Of a stretch of 64,000 nt of DNA, positions 16,405 through 25,596 are shown one piece after another; the first letter of the stretch is position 1, and each line of letters starts with the position of its first letter. The notes beneath the pieces were generated by a model. That model was not told the origin of the DNA. It ran no database searches and was given only the letters and a program-made list of their open reading frames with translations. The translations under genes were made by a program, and so were the position numbers. The DNA lies in the NCBI GenBank assembly GCA_017514235.1, contig JAFWKK010000037.1, positions 1 to 64,000 on the forward strand, in the 5' to 3' direction. Source of the stretch: Kiritimatiellia bacterium (lineage in GTDB: Bacteria > Verrucomicrobiota > Kiritimatiellia > RFP12 > UBA1067).

Positions 16405-19400
16405 ATGGCAATCAATCTCGCGAACCTCAACATCTCGCTCGACCAGTTCCAGAAGATGGCGACTGGCGACTACAACGCCGGCGAAGTGGCGCTCAAGAGC
16501 GAATCCAAGCTCACCAAGATCAACAACCACGTCCACCGCCTGAGCGCGAACACGAAGTCGATTTCCCATGAGGAAGTCCTGGCGATCAAGAACGCCTTCA
16601 TGAAGGCGCTTTCCGCGAACGGCGTGGACATGGTCGAAATCAACAAAATCCGCAAGGAACTGGGGCTGGCGCCCGACGAGACGGCGCCGAAGGCGCTGGC
16701 CGGGCGTTCGCTCAAGCCGCTGTCGCGCCAGCAGATCCGCGACATCATCGACCGCAACGCCGCCGCCATCAACGCCACGCGCGCCGAGCGCGGGCAGAAG
16801 GCGTTCAAGACGTCGGCGCAGCTCTACGGGACCAACCAGACAACGCTGCACAACCTTGAGCAATACCGCCGCGCGGCGAGCGACTCCGTCCGCCGCACCA
16901 TGACGGAGTCGGAGGAAATCGCGAATTTCCAGAAAATCATCGAGGGCGATGCGTCGGAGGTCGCCGACGAGGACCGCAGCGAGATGCTGAAAACGATCCT
17001 CGCGCAGCGCGACGCGATCGTCGCGAAGGCGAAGGGCAACCCCAAGGCCGAGGGGAATTGCGTCCTGGAATACACGACCGAAAACGGGCAGAAGATCCTG
17101 TTCGCGAGCTCCAAGAGCGAGCGCGAGACCATCCGGATGCTCGACGAGGCGTATCTCCTCCTGGCCGGCGGCACGAATCTCAAAAAGCGCAACGCCGCGA
17201 TTGCGTTCTGCCTGACCACCTCGGTCGGGAAACCGATTCCGTTCGAGATCAAAGAGATGGCCGATTCCGTCCGGGCGGAGGCGACGGCGGTTTTCGGCAA
17301 GGGGGCGGTGGCGCAGGCGGACAAGCCCGTCTCCCGCCTGGTGAAAGACTCCACTTTGCGCGAGGATGTGGAGAAGATGACGGAGGAAGGAAAGGCCGTG
17401 ACGGCCGACAACCTCCGCGAGGTCTACCGCGCGAACTGCTTCAGGCAAAGCGCGTTGAACCTGGTCGAGACGACCGTCGAAGGATTGCTGCGCGAAATGG
17501 GCCGGAAGACCTACGGCTGCGCAAGCATAAGGTCGGACTTGGAAAAAATCATGCCGGAGACGTTCCGCGCCCTCGCGGAGGCGAAGACGGCGGACGAGGC
17601 CAAGGCGATCCTCGACGGCGCGATGGGCACGATCCGCGAGACGACCGCCAAGGCGGCGGCGGCGATCGATGCCAAAGCAAAGCTCAAAGACTTCATGAAC
17701 GAGGCGTTCGCCAAGGAAATCGGGGTGAAGTGGAATCCGGCGAACGGGGAACTCGCTTCCTTCGAGTACCTGGCAACCACGCAGGGCGATGCGCTCAAGA
17801 CCGACATCCTCATGGGAAAGGTCAAGGCCGGCACGCCCGAAGAAATCACGGCGGAGTTCAAGAAGCTGGCGCAGAAGACGGCGCATGCGCACGCGGAATT
17901 CCTGCGCGGCGCCGACGCCCTCGGGCTTTCCGGCGACGCCCTCGACCGCGTGAAGCAGCATTTGCTGGGCATCAACAGCTTCAAACGCCTCGACCTGGCC
18001 AAGGTCAAGGCGCTTGCCGGGGAAATCGACGTCAAGCCGCTGGCGGACGCCTTCGCCGCCAAGGCGCCGATGGCGAAGATTTTCGAGGAAATCGGCAAAT
18101 TGAACGCAAGCGCGGAGTCGAAGATCCCCGCACTCTACGCGGGTGCCCGCGAAATCGGCGCGGACGAAACGATCAAGGGCGTGCCGCTGCTGCTTTTCAT
18201 GGCGATGGACAAGGCTCCGAATCTCGCGGTGGATCTGGAGAAGTTCCTTGCGGGCGGCGACGTCCGGAACGCGATCGGCCACGCGAACGGAGGGGAGCTC
18301 CCGGACGGCGTGACCCAGGTGGACACGTACATGGGCCGGACGCCACTCACCCCCGCCCAGCTCGCCGTCACCCTCGGCAAGCCGGACATGCAGCCGCTCT
18401 TCGCGCAGGCGCTCATGAAGGCGGCGGACGAAGCCGGCCTCGCGCAGCTGCCGCCGGAGAAGAAGCTCGCCGCCTTCGGCGCCGGCACGGCCGCCGGACG
18501 CATCCTGCGGGAAGCCCTCGCCGCGATGCCGAAGGACATGTCGCCCACGCCGAATTTCCTCTACGGCATCGCGCGCGGCGCGGCCAGGGGAATCGACGCC
18601 GCAGGGCTTCGGTCCATCAACGAGACGGCGAAGCGCTTCGCGCAGGATGCGGCCATGCAGGGGAAGGTCCTCGCGGCCGGCTACCACAAGAGCGAGCTCC
18701 CGATGCTCGCGGACGCTTTCGCGTTCATCAAGTCCGCGACCGGCTGCAGCGACGCGGACGCGCTCAAGAAGACGCTGGACCCGGCAAGCTCCGAGCGCCG
18801 CCTTTTCCAATACGGCGGGCGCTTCACCGCTTCAGCGGACAATTTCAAGGCGGGCCTGAAACTCATGGATTCCTTCAAGACGTGGTTCGAGAACACCGCC
18901 GCCAACGTCAAGTCCAAGAATTGCAACACGCTCACCGAAAAGAACGCCGGCGGCACGTTCCTCACGAAAGAGGGTCTCATGGGCTTCGAGAAGTTCGTCT
19001 TCGAGGACATTGCGATCGACCCCGCGTTCGACCTCGCCGCGCCCGACCCGGAGAAGGCGTTCGGCATCGAAAACAACAAGGCGATGAACTTCTTCGCCCG
19101 CGGCAACGGCTCCGGCTGCACGGGCACGGTCGCGCAGCTCTCCCCCGAAAAGCGCCAGGTCGTCTATGCCGTGTTCGCCGCGCTCGAACCGCCATCCCCC
19201 CAGCCGAAAGGCGCCACGAACGTCGCCGCCAACTCCCACACGCTCTCGAGAATCCTGCGGCATTTCGACGAGATCGTGGAACTCAAGAACGCCGGCAAGC
19301 TCGACCGCACGCACATCAACGCCGTGCTCGTGCCGGACCTCGAAATTCCGCCGGACGCCTCCTCGCACGACGTCAACGACGTCTTCATGAACAAACTCTA

Positions 19401-20940
19401 CAAGAAGTACAGCACGAACCAGGGCAAGCTCATGGAGGTCTCGAACTACATCGAGCGGAGCGGTTGCACCCTCGCGGAGGCGCTGGCCGCCGCCGAGGGC
19501 AAAGGCCCCAAACCCAAGACGCTGCCCGACTACTCGCCCACCACGATGAAGATCGAGGAAATCGACGGCTCGACCAAGGGCGGACGCCGCCGCATTCTGG
19601 GCGACTTCGTGCGTCCGGAAAACCCGAAATACCTCGACGGGACGCGCATCCTCGGCGAAGAACAGAACCACTTCACCGTCAAAATCGGACAGGAGACGTT
19701 CACCGCCGACGGGAAAAACGGCGGCGCGGGCAACGCCGTCATCGCCGGCAGGATCGAGACCCTCTGCGGCAAGGTCCACGTGAGCCAGGCGTCCAGCGTG
19801 ATGCGCGCGCTTTCGCAGGCCGCGCACCAGCCGCTCCTGCCGCTGTTGCCGGAGCAGGGCATCCAGGGCGGCATCGGCAACGAGCACATCCCGCTCACCT
19901 ACACCCTCTCGCGCAACGACGAAACCGGCGCCATCACCATCCGTTACTCCGAACCCGAGGGCATGCCCGTCAAGTTCCACTGGGAGACCACCGTCGCCCT
20001 CGACGGCTCTTCCACGTCCACCCCCATCCAGTTCACCGAAACCCTCGAGGAGTCCGGCAACAAGGCGCTCGCCAAGACGGCCGGCGGCACCAGTCCCGCC
20101 GCCAAGACGATGCAGAACTTCATCCTCGACGCCTCGGGAGCCCAGGAAAACGCCCCCGTCATGGAGAAACTCGGTCGCTTCAACGCCAAACTGCAGGAAG
20201 AGACCCGCAAGGACCTCGTCAACACCTTCGCGTTCCTCGTCAACAAGCACCTAGTCAAGAAAGACGGAGGCGGCAACCGCACCGAGGACTTCGACTGCGT
20301 GCACTACCAGTTCAACCGCGACGTGGTGGCCGGCGGAATGACCGTCAACCTGCCGGGCGGCGGCACCCTCACGACCAAGAACTACGCCGCCGCGCGCGAC
20401 CAGCTCGTCCAATTCATCACGGGCGACGACAAGGCCACCTACAAGGCCGCCTCGGCCAACGTGAAGAAGCAGACGGGCCTTCTGATGTCGATCGTCACGC
20501 AATACGCTCCGAGCATGGTCAAGAACGGGTTCATTTCCACCCTGCAAAAGGCCGGGCATGAATACAATCTCACGGGCGGACGCAAGGAAGCCCCAAACCC
20601 CTTCCAAAAACCCCTGACCTGGACGCTCGGCAAGGCGGAGGACGGCTCGATCAAGGCTTCGGTGACCATCACCGAAGGCATCGGCTTCCTCTTCACCGCC
20701 CAGGGCCAAACGAAACTGGACGACACCGCCAGCTACGAAGAAACCACCCTCGACATCACCATCCCCGCCGGCAACCTCTCCACCCTCGCCGACCAGGACT
20801 GGTCGACGTTCGACGAGGGGGCGGTCAACGCCGCCGGCAACAACACCGACGCGCAGCTGTCGGCCATCCCGGAGCAATTCCGCCTCGAAGCGACCGTCAA
20901 CGCCTCCTACAACCTTCACTTCGACGCCCCGGCCGCCTAG
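16405..20940 (+). CDS. Large putative type III secretion effector (1511 aa)
   Basis: ATG with AAGGAG 12 nt upstream. No signal peptide or membrane helix. Residues 1-750 are mostly helical and rich in Ala, Lys and Glu, with no family I can name; the start MAINLANLNISLDQFQ resembles the extreme N-termini of the neighbouring effectors. Residues about 753-1215 are the repeated module (YHKSELPMLADAFAF, RRLFQYGGRF, SRILRHFDEI, SSVMRALSQAA, VKFHWETTV), uninterrupted here. Residues about 1216-1511 form a second C-terminal domain (ARDQLVQFITGDDKATY, TGLLMSIVTQ) that matches the C-terminal part of the 20997 protein. A host-directed effector is inferred from the neighbouring chaperones and shared modules; I see no recognisable catalytic motif. 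It could instead be an intracellular scaffold. Confidence 0.8.
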   Translation: MAINLANLNISLDQFQKMATGDYNAGEVALKSESKLTKINNHVHRLSANTKSISHEEVLAIKNAFMKALSANGVDMVEINKIRKELGLAPDETAPKALAGRSLKPLSRQQIRDIIDRNAAAINATRAERGQKAFKTSAQLYGTNQTTLHNLEQYRRAASDSVRRTMTESEEIANFQKIIEGDASEVADEDRSEMLKTILAQRDAIVAKAKGNPKAEGNCVLEYTTENGQKILFASSKSERETIRMLDEAYLLLAGGTNLKKRNAAIAFCLTTSVGKPIPFEIKEMADSVRAEATAVFGKGAVAQADKPVSRLVKDSTLREDVEKMTEEGKAVTADNLREVYRANCFRQSALNLVETTVEGLLREMGRKTYGCASIRSDLEKIMPETFRALAEAKTADEAKAILDGAMGTIRETTAKAAAAIDAKAKLKDFMNEAFAKEIGVKWNPANGELASFEYLATTQGDALKTDILMGKVKAGTPEEITAEFKKLAQKTAHAHAEFLRGADALGLSGDALDRVKQHLLGINSFKRLDLAKVKALAGEIDVKPLADAFAAKAPMAKIFEEIGKLNASAESKIPALYAGAREIGADETIKGVPLLLFMAMDKAPNLAVDLEKFLAGGDVRNAIGHANGGELPDGVTQVDTYMGRTPLTPAQLAVTLGKPDMQPLFAQALMKAADEAGLAQLPPEKKLAAFGAGTAAGRILREALAAMPKDMSPTPNFLYGIARGAARGIDAAGLRSINETAKRFAQDAAMQGKVLAAGYHKSELPMLADAFAFIKSATGCSDADALKKTLDPASSERRLFQYGGRFTASADNFKAGLKLMDSFKTWFENTAANVKSKNCNTLTEKNAGGTFLTKEGLMGFEKFVFEDIAIDPAFDLAAPDPEKAFGIENNKAMNFFARGNGSGCTGTVAQLSPEKRQVVYAVFAALEPPSPQPKGATNVAANSHTLSRILRHFDEIVELKNAGKLDRTHINAVLVPDLEIPPDASSHDVNDVFMNKLYKKYSTNQGKLMEVSNYIERSGCTLAEALAAAEGKGPKPKTLPDYSPTTMKIEEIDGSTKGGRRRILGDFVRPENPKYLDGTRILGEEQNHFTVKIGQETFTADGKNGGAGNAVIAGRIETLCGKVHVSQASSVMRALSQAAHQPLLPLLPEQGIQGGIGNEHIPLTYTLSRNDETGAITIRYSEPEGMPVKFHWETTVALDGSSTSTPIQFTETLEESGNKALAKTAGGTSPAAKTMQNFILDASGAQENAPVMEKLGRFNAKLQEETRKDLVNTFAFLVNKHLVKKDGGGNRTEDFDCVHYQFNRDVVAGGMTVNLPGGGTLTTKNYAAARDQLVQFITGDDKATYKAASANVKKQTGLLMSIVTQYAPSMVKNGFISTLQKAGHEYNLTGGRKEAPNPFQKPLTWTLGKAEDGSIKASVTITEGIGFLFTAQGQTKLDDTASYEETTLDITIPAGNLSTLADQDWSTFDEGAVNAAGNNTDAQLSAIPEQFRLEATVNASYNLHFDAPAA

Positions 20941-20986
20941 CCAACCCTTCAACCCTTCAACTTTTCAACCTTTCAACCTTTCAACA
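20941..20986. repeat. CAACCTTTCAAC minisatellite
   Basis: About five head-to-tail units of the CAACCTTT / CAACTTTT type begin immediately after the stop of the 1511-aa gene and run to the AGGAG ribosome site of the next gene. They are the same unit and orientation as the right arm at 16354-16390; no inverted partner is nearby. Confidence 0.75.
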
Positions 20987-20996
20987 GGAGACATCC

Positions 20997-23234
20997 ATGC
21001 CACTCGGAATCAACGGATACAACGACACGTTCAAGGCCTTCACCGACTTCGCGACGCAGGCGAAGGGGGGCTCGACCATCGCGCAGGTCGGCGGCGAGAA
21101 GAACACCGTCGTCGGCGCCGGCCCGCTCGCGGGCCGGACGATCGTCGCGAAGACCGGATTCGACTTCATCGGCAACGTCGGCCGCCGCCAGGCATCGCGC
21201 GACGTGAACAACGAAGTGCGCGAGCTCTTCAAGCAGGCGATCGCCGACCTGTTCCACGGCGAGTCGAACATCCCGATGAGCGTCCTCGACGCGATGAAGC
21301 TCGCCGACTTCGGCAAGGGCAAGCCGCTCACCGCGCGGCGCATCCTCGCCGTCAAGGCCGCGATCGACCAGGCCGCGGCCGCGGCGGACCAAGGCGCGGA
21401 CGCGGCGGGCGGGATCGACGCGAAAATCGAGTCCGCCGTCGAGACATGCATGAAGAAATTCGGCAAGAAACCGAATGCCAAGGCCGAGCCGCTTGTCCGG
21501 ATCGCGCTCGAGGCCTGCAACGGCGATGCCGACGTTATGGACATCGTGACGAAGAACATCACCAAGAAAATCCTGTACACCGGAACCTCGGACTTGCGCA
21601 CGGAGGCGGACATCCGGCAGAAGGTTGGAGACATCGCTGCCAGCCTGGAGGAGCTGAAAGCGGCCTCGAACGGCAATCCGGCGGTCGTGGCGGCGGGCAA
21701 GGCGTTTCTGATGGAACATGGCGGCAATACCCTCCCCAGAGGATTGTTCACGAAGATGGCCGAGGCGGCCGCCAAGATTCCCCTCGACCAGATCCGCGAC
21801 CTCTCCGCTTCCTCGCCGGCCCGGAGCATCCACAAGGCCGTCGCGGATCTCAACAGGGCGCTCGACGACGCGATGGTGTCCTCCGGCGTGGCGAACCATT
21901 TGGAAGCCCCCGAGGAGAGAACCAACGCCCGCCTCTTCCTGACAAGCGTGGCGATGTCCCAGTGCAACCAGGTCGCGCTGCGGAACATCCACGACGCGCT
22001 CAACTCCAATTCGTCCAAGCAGCTGCTCGCCTTCTACCGCGAGTGTAGGACGGAGGACTTCCAGCAGCTCGACGGACAGTCGGAGGACATCCGGAAGGGC
22101 GCCGAGTCCGTGGCCGACGAGTGCGAGCTCTGCCTGCGGGGGCTGGACGCCGCAGTCAATGAGAACATCAATCGGATGAATCCCTCCCAGCCGAAGATGA
22201 AGCCCATCCCCTTCATCGACGATAATCTCAACATGAGGGCCGTCGGCGGCGATAAAATGGTTTCCGACATCGTTTCCGCGGCCGAGGCCTACAACGCCAA
22301 GAGGACGGACGACTACATCAACGCGACCGTGACGGGAAGCGGACAGGGCGCGGAAGTCATGAAGAACCTTCTCCGGGCCAAGCTCGGCAACGCCAGCAAG
22401 CCGGAGGAAAAGCTCGGCAAAAGCCTGAGCGCCAACGCGAAAGCCATGATGAACTGGAATATCTGCGGCGAAATGAAGAAGATCGTCACCGGCAAGGAAT
22501 GCCAGTTCAAGGCGGACATCTATCGCGGCACCAACGTCACCCTGACAAACGGCAAGAACAGCTTCAAGCTCACTATGAAGTTCGAGACGGCCCGCGACGA
22601 ACTGGCGCAGTTCGTCACGGGCGACGCCAACGCGACCTACGAGGGCCTCACCAAGGCCGAGGACAAGAACAAAGTCCATCTGCTGATGGCCTTGGTCTCC
22701 CAGGAGACGGAAAAGGCCGCGCAGATGGGCTCGGAAATCGCCATTGAACCACGCGAAAGCGATCAGGCGTTCGGGGAGTGGTTCAAACACGATGGGCAAA
22801 GCAGGAGCTACACGGTCAAAATGCGCCATGACGGGGGAATCGCACTCCATTACGTCATGGACAATGAGATCACGGACATCAAGGACAATACCACGAACGA
22901 CGGCTTGAATGACGAAATCAGCGTTGGCGAAGGCAGCAGGTGGAAGTGCACGCTGGACTACACCTTGAAGGGCGACGAATTCAACCGCCTCGCGAAACTG
23001 GACTTCAGTAAATTCGACGACAGCGAGGGAGTGGCATTCTTCGAAGAAAAGGAGGACATGCCCGACGGCACCCGGCAATCCCATGCGAACAAGCTGGAGG
23101 GGACAGTGAACAAATTCGCGCAGGAGTTCAAGGTCAAGGCCGAAGAATGCATGATGGACTTCACGATGAACCTGAAGCCGACCCTCGAGGATGAGATCGC
23201 CGCGCAGCGCGACGCCGGCCCCATCGTCGCCTAG
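20997..23234 (+). CDS. Putative type III secretion effector (745 aa)
   Basis: ATG after AGGAG. Residues 1-127 are the shared N-terminal domain (YNDTFKAFTDFATQ ... DFGKGKPLTARRILAVKAAI), very close to that at 12115. The middle (about 130-500) is helical and not recognised. Residues about 502-675 resemble the C-terminal domain of the 16405 protein: FETARDELAQFVTGDANATY and HLLMALVSQ, then beta-rich sequence. No signal peptide or membrane helix. The conserved N-terminus is the natural candidate for the secretion signal and chaperone-binding part, with a variable body behind it, as in known effectors. Activity unknown. Confidence 0.8.
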   Translation: MPLGINGYNDTFKAFTDFATQAKGGSTIAQVGGEKNTVVGAGPLAGRTIVAKTGFDFIGNVGRRQASRDVNNEVRELFKQAIADLFHGESNIPMSVLDAMKLADFGKGKPLTARRILAVKAAIDQAAAAADQGADAAGGIDAKIESAVETCMKKFGKKPNAKAEPLVRIALEACNGDADVMDIVTKNITKKILYTGTSDLRTEADIRQKVGDIAASLEELKAASNGNPAVVAAGKAFLMEHGGNTLPRGLFTKMAEAAAKIPLDQIRDLSASSPARSIHKAVADLNRALDDAMVSSGVANHLEAPEERTNARLFLTSVAMSQCNQVALRNIHDALNSNSSKQLLAFYRECRTEDFQQLDGQSEDIRKGAESVADECELCLRGLDAAVNENINRMNPSQPKMKPIPFIDDNLNMRAVGGDKMVSDIVSAAEAYNAKRTDDYINATVTGSGQGAEVMKNLLRAKLGNASKPEEKLGKSLSANAKAMMNWNICGEMKKIVTGKECQFKADIYRGTNVTLTNGKNSFKLTMKFETARDELAQFVTGDANATYEGLTKAEDKNKVHLLMALVSQETEKAAQMGSEIAIEPRESDQAFGEWFKHDGQSRSYTVKMRHDGGIALHYVMDNEITDIKDNTTNDGLNDEISVGEGSRWKCTLDYTLKGDEFNRLAKLDFSKFDDSEGVAFFEEKEDMPDGTRQSHANKLEGTVNKFAQEFKVKAEECMMDFTMNLKPTLEDEIAAQRDAGPIVA

Positions 23235-23249
23235 CGGCAGCGCCCCGGC

Positions 23250-23280
23250 CCCTTTCAACTTTTCAACTTTTCAACTTCTA
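23250..23280. repeat. CAACTTTT minisatellite
   Basis: Three to four units of the CAACTTTT type lie between the stop at 23234 and the CGGAG ribosome site of the next gene. Same family as the copies at 16354 and 20941. Confidence 0.7.
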
Positions 23281-23296
23281 AACCGGAGAACTCCCC

Positions 23297-24937
23297 ATGC
23301 CAAGCAACGTCAACATCCAGCTCGCAGAGTTCCAGCAGTTCGTGCAATTCGCCGAGACCGCGATCGCGTCAGGCAAGCGGAAGGCGATCGCCCGCGTCGA
23401 AACGTCCGAAGTCGGCGGGATCGCCAACCGCACCATCAAGTCCGGGTCCGGCGACTGGGTCGGCATCGGGGTGGGGCGTCTCGCCAGCCTGAAAAAGGCC
23501 AACAACACCACCCGCGCTACCTTCCTGAAGGCGGTCTCCGACATGTTCGGCGGGCAAGACCACATCCCCGAAAGCGTGCAGGCCGCCATGAAGATGGAGG
23601 ACTACGGGAAGGGCAAGCCCCTCACCGCGCGGCGAATCATGGCGGTCAAGGAGGCGATCGTCCAGATGCTGGCGGAGGAAAACAAGGCGGTCAAGGAGGC
23701 CAACGAGAAGCTGCACACGGGAATGCAGAGCTGCGACCCAATCTCCCAGTCCGGAATGCCGACCGAGTTCGCCAATGAATTGCGGAACATATTGACCGAA
23801 GCCCAGAGGCGCTACATAGGAGAGCCGTCTGGCGAACCGACGCCGATCGATTTCGTCAGAGGCGGGGCACAGAAACTGATTAGCAAAATGGTCAAAACCG
23901 CCAATGCGGAAGGCCACCGCATAACCGTGAAGGAATTTTCGGACGCCATGAAGCCGTTTTACGAGCGCCACGTCGCGGCGGCGTCCATCCAGGGTCTGCT
24001 GGACAAGTTGACCACTGAGATGAGCCAGACTAAATGCAATCCTCATATAATTACAAAACGCCATCCGGAAATCCTCGACGATCTGCTCGCTTGCAAGAGC
24101 CCGGACGAAGTCAAGGTCTGCTTTGAAAAACACAAAGAGACGATCAAGGACGTCTTGAAACTTCGCGGGGAACTGCACAAATACGAAAACGAGTTCATAT
24201 CTATGGTCGAGAAGGCGATCAACGATGGTACGGGGCACGACGACATCCGGTTCAATTTCTCGAACCGATCGACACAGAGGAGCGCTTTTCTGGCCAAGAT
24301 GCAGAATTTCTCGAGTTCCATCCTCACGAATGAAAACGAGGACGCGAAAAAGCTCGGATGGAGTCTGGAGGCCGCCGTCAAGCATCTGGTGGACGAAGCA
24401 GCAAGCGGTTTCATAGCCCGCATCAAGGAGATTGACAAGTTCGTGTCGTCCGGCGAAATCTCCGAGAATCTTGGAAAGACGTGGAGGGACGAACTGGTTT
24501 TCTCCGCCAATGCCAAAAGCTTTTCCCCGGAGAAAATCATGGCCATGTCGAAGAAGCTCGATCCGCAGACGCTTATCGACGGCTTCAAGCCCGGGAACGA
24601 CATAAAGGCCATCCTCAATTCGGTCGGCGATTTCGCGAAGCAGATCGAAACGATCGGCGAAGATGCGTACGGCTTTGACGACTGGCACAACGGAAGCGTC
24701 GACGGTAAAAACGAGGTGAGACTTCGCATCATGCAAGTCCTCTTCGAGAAGAATCCGGGGATGAAGGACGCTCTCATGGCTCGTGCCAAGGAGGTCAAGG
24801 AGAACATGGACTCGCTGCTTGTCGGGGTGCCGAGCAAAACAGGGAAAACGACGGTCAAGACAAGAAATGAAAACTGGCAGTTGTGCTTTGTTATCTTCGG
24901 AGAACCCGTCCAGAAGAAAGAAGCCGTGCAAGCCTGA
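23297..24937 (+). CDS. Putative type III secretion effector (546 aa)
   Basis: ATG after CCGGAGAACTCCCC. Residues 1-120 are the shared N-terminal domain (FQQFVQFAETAIASG, SGDWVGIGVGRLASLKKAN, DYGKGKPLTARRIMAVK), closest to the 12115 protein, including the GDWVGIGVGRLASLK stretch. The remaining 420 residues are helical and charged and match nothing else in the window. The central part (about 23960-24560) looks somewhat less GC-rich than its neighbours. A CesT chaperone follows after 49 nt. No signal peptide. I infer an effector whose variable body replaces the module used by its neighbours. Confidence 0.8.
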   Translation: MPSNVNIQLAEFQQFVQFAETAIASGKRKAIARVETSEVGGIANRTIKSGSGDWVGIGVGRLASLKKANNTTRATFLKAVSDMFGGQDHIPESVQAAMKMEDYGKGKPLTARRIMAVKEAIVQMLAEENKAVKEANEKLHTGMQSCDPISQSGMPTEFANELRNILTEAQRRYIGEPSGEPTPIDFVRGGAQKLISKMVKTANAEGHRITVKEFSDAMKPFYERHVAAASIQGLLDKLTTEMSQTKCNPHIITKRHPEILDDLLACKSPDEVKVCFEKHKETIKDVLKLRGELHKYENEFISMVEKAINDGTGHDDIRFNFSNRSTQRSAFLAKMQNFSSSILTNENEDAKKLGWSLEAAVKHLVDEAASGFIARIKEIDKFVSSGEISENLGKTWRDELVFSANAKSFSPEKIMAMSKKLDPQTLIDGFKPGNDIKAILNSVGDFAKQIETIGEDAYGFDDWHNGSVDGKNEVRLRIMQVLFEKNPGMKDALMARAKEVKENMDSLLVGVPSKTGKTTVKTRNENWQLCFVIFGEPVQKKEAVQA

Positions 24938-24986
24938 CCCGGCAGACCTGAACCTTGTTCTCTAGAACGCTTAGGGGCAAACATCC

Positions 24987-25463
24987 ATGGAACTGAATGA
25001 ATTGATGTCCGCATTTGCGGAAAAACTCGGTATCGAGGGGATCGCGGTCGAGAACGGCACCTGCTCCCTAACGATCGACGACATCCCGATGGAATTTACG
25101 GAGTCGCCGGACGGTCTTGCCGTGGTGGGCGTCGCCGTCATCGGCGAACCGCCGCCGGAGAAGCGCGAGGCCTTCTACGAGATGCTTCTGGAGGCGAATA
25201 CGCAGGTGTACGGGACGCTTGGCGTCGCCTTGTCGAAACTGCCGGACACCGGCGAGATCGCCCTGATCGGCGGCCTTCCGTTCAAGGACCTGGAGGTGAA
25301 GGAGTTCTGCAAGAGCCTGGACGAGTTCGTCAGCAAGGCCGAGGAATGGCGCGAGACGGTGGAGAACTTCCGTCCCGCCGCTGAAGAAGCCGCCGTCCGC
25401 GACGAGGAAGCGGCCCAGTTCTTAAGGTTCGGCGGCAACGGCCCCGGCTTCATGAGCGTCTAA
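24987..25463 (+). CDS. CesT-family type III secretion chaperone (second copy)
   Basis: 158 aa, the same length as the protein at 15546 and nearly identical to it: LMSAFAEKLGIEGI, TIDDIPMEFTESPDG, IGEPPPEKREAFYEML, PDTGEIALIGGLPF, FVSKAEEWRETVENF, GGNGPGFMSV. Class I chaperone by pattern. AGGGGCA precedes the ATG. It sits directly downstream of the 546-aa effector. The duplication suggests that the effector-chaperone unit itself was duplicated, with the two chaperones serving effectors that share the N-terminal domain. Confidence 0.82.
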   Translation: MELNELMSAFAEKLGIEGIAVENGTCSLTIDDIPMEFTESPDGLAVVGVAVIGEPPPEKREAFYEMLLEANTQVYGTLGVALSKLPDTGEIALIGGLPFKDLEVKEFCKSLDEFVSKAEEWRETVENFRPAAEEAAVRDEEAAQFLRFGGNGPGFMSV

Positions 25464-25469
25464 GTAATC

Positions 25470-25553
25470 TCGCTCATAAAAGTGGATTGCATGGCATAGA
25501 GTTCGCTCATAAAAGTGGCTGACAAGGCGAAAAGTTCGCTCATAAAAACAGAC
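25470..25553. repeat. 33-nt direct repeat, about 2.5 copies
   Basis: Copies start at 25470, 25503 and 25536. Each has a constant 16-nt core (TCGCTCATAAAAGTGG, the third copy diverging after TCGCTCATAAAA) followed by 17 nt of variable sequence. The block lies just upstream of the promoter at 25583. Regularly spaced cores suggest a binding-site array. Read on the - strand the unit gives an 11-residue repeat (HFYERT...), which may be chance. Confidence 0.75.
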
Positions 25554-25582
25554 TTTAGTTGCTTTCCGGCATCTTTTTATGG

Positions 25583-25588
25583 TATAAT
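25583..25588 (+). promoter_or_regulatory. Extended -10 promoter of the ATPase gene
   Basis: TATAAT preceded by TGG (TGN extended -10), with TTGCTT 18 nt upstream as a possible -35. The -10 ends only 8 nt before the ATG at 25597, so the expected transcript start coincides with the start codon. Confidence 0.7.
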
Positions 25589-25596
25589 GTGCAAAC

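Noticed and set aside
25470-25553. CRISPR-like array (16-nt constant, 17-nt variable)
   Set aside because: Only 2.5 units, very short core and spacers, last core diverged, and no cas genes nearby. Listed as a direct repeat instead.
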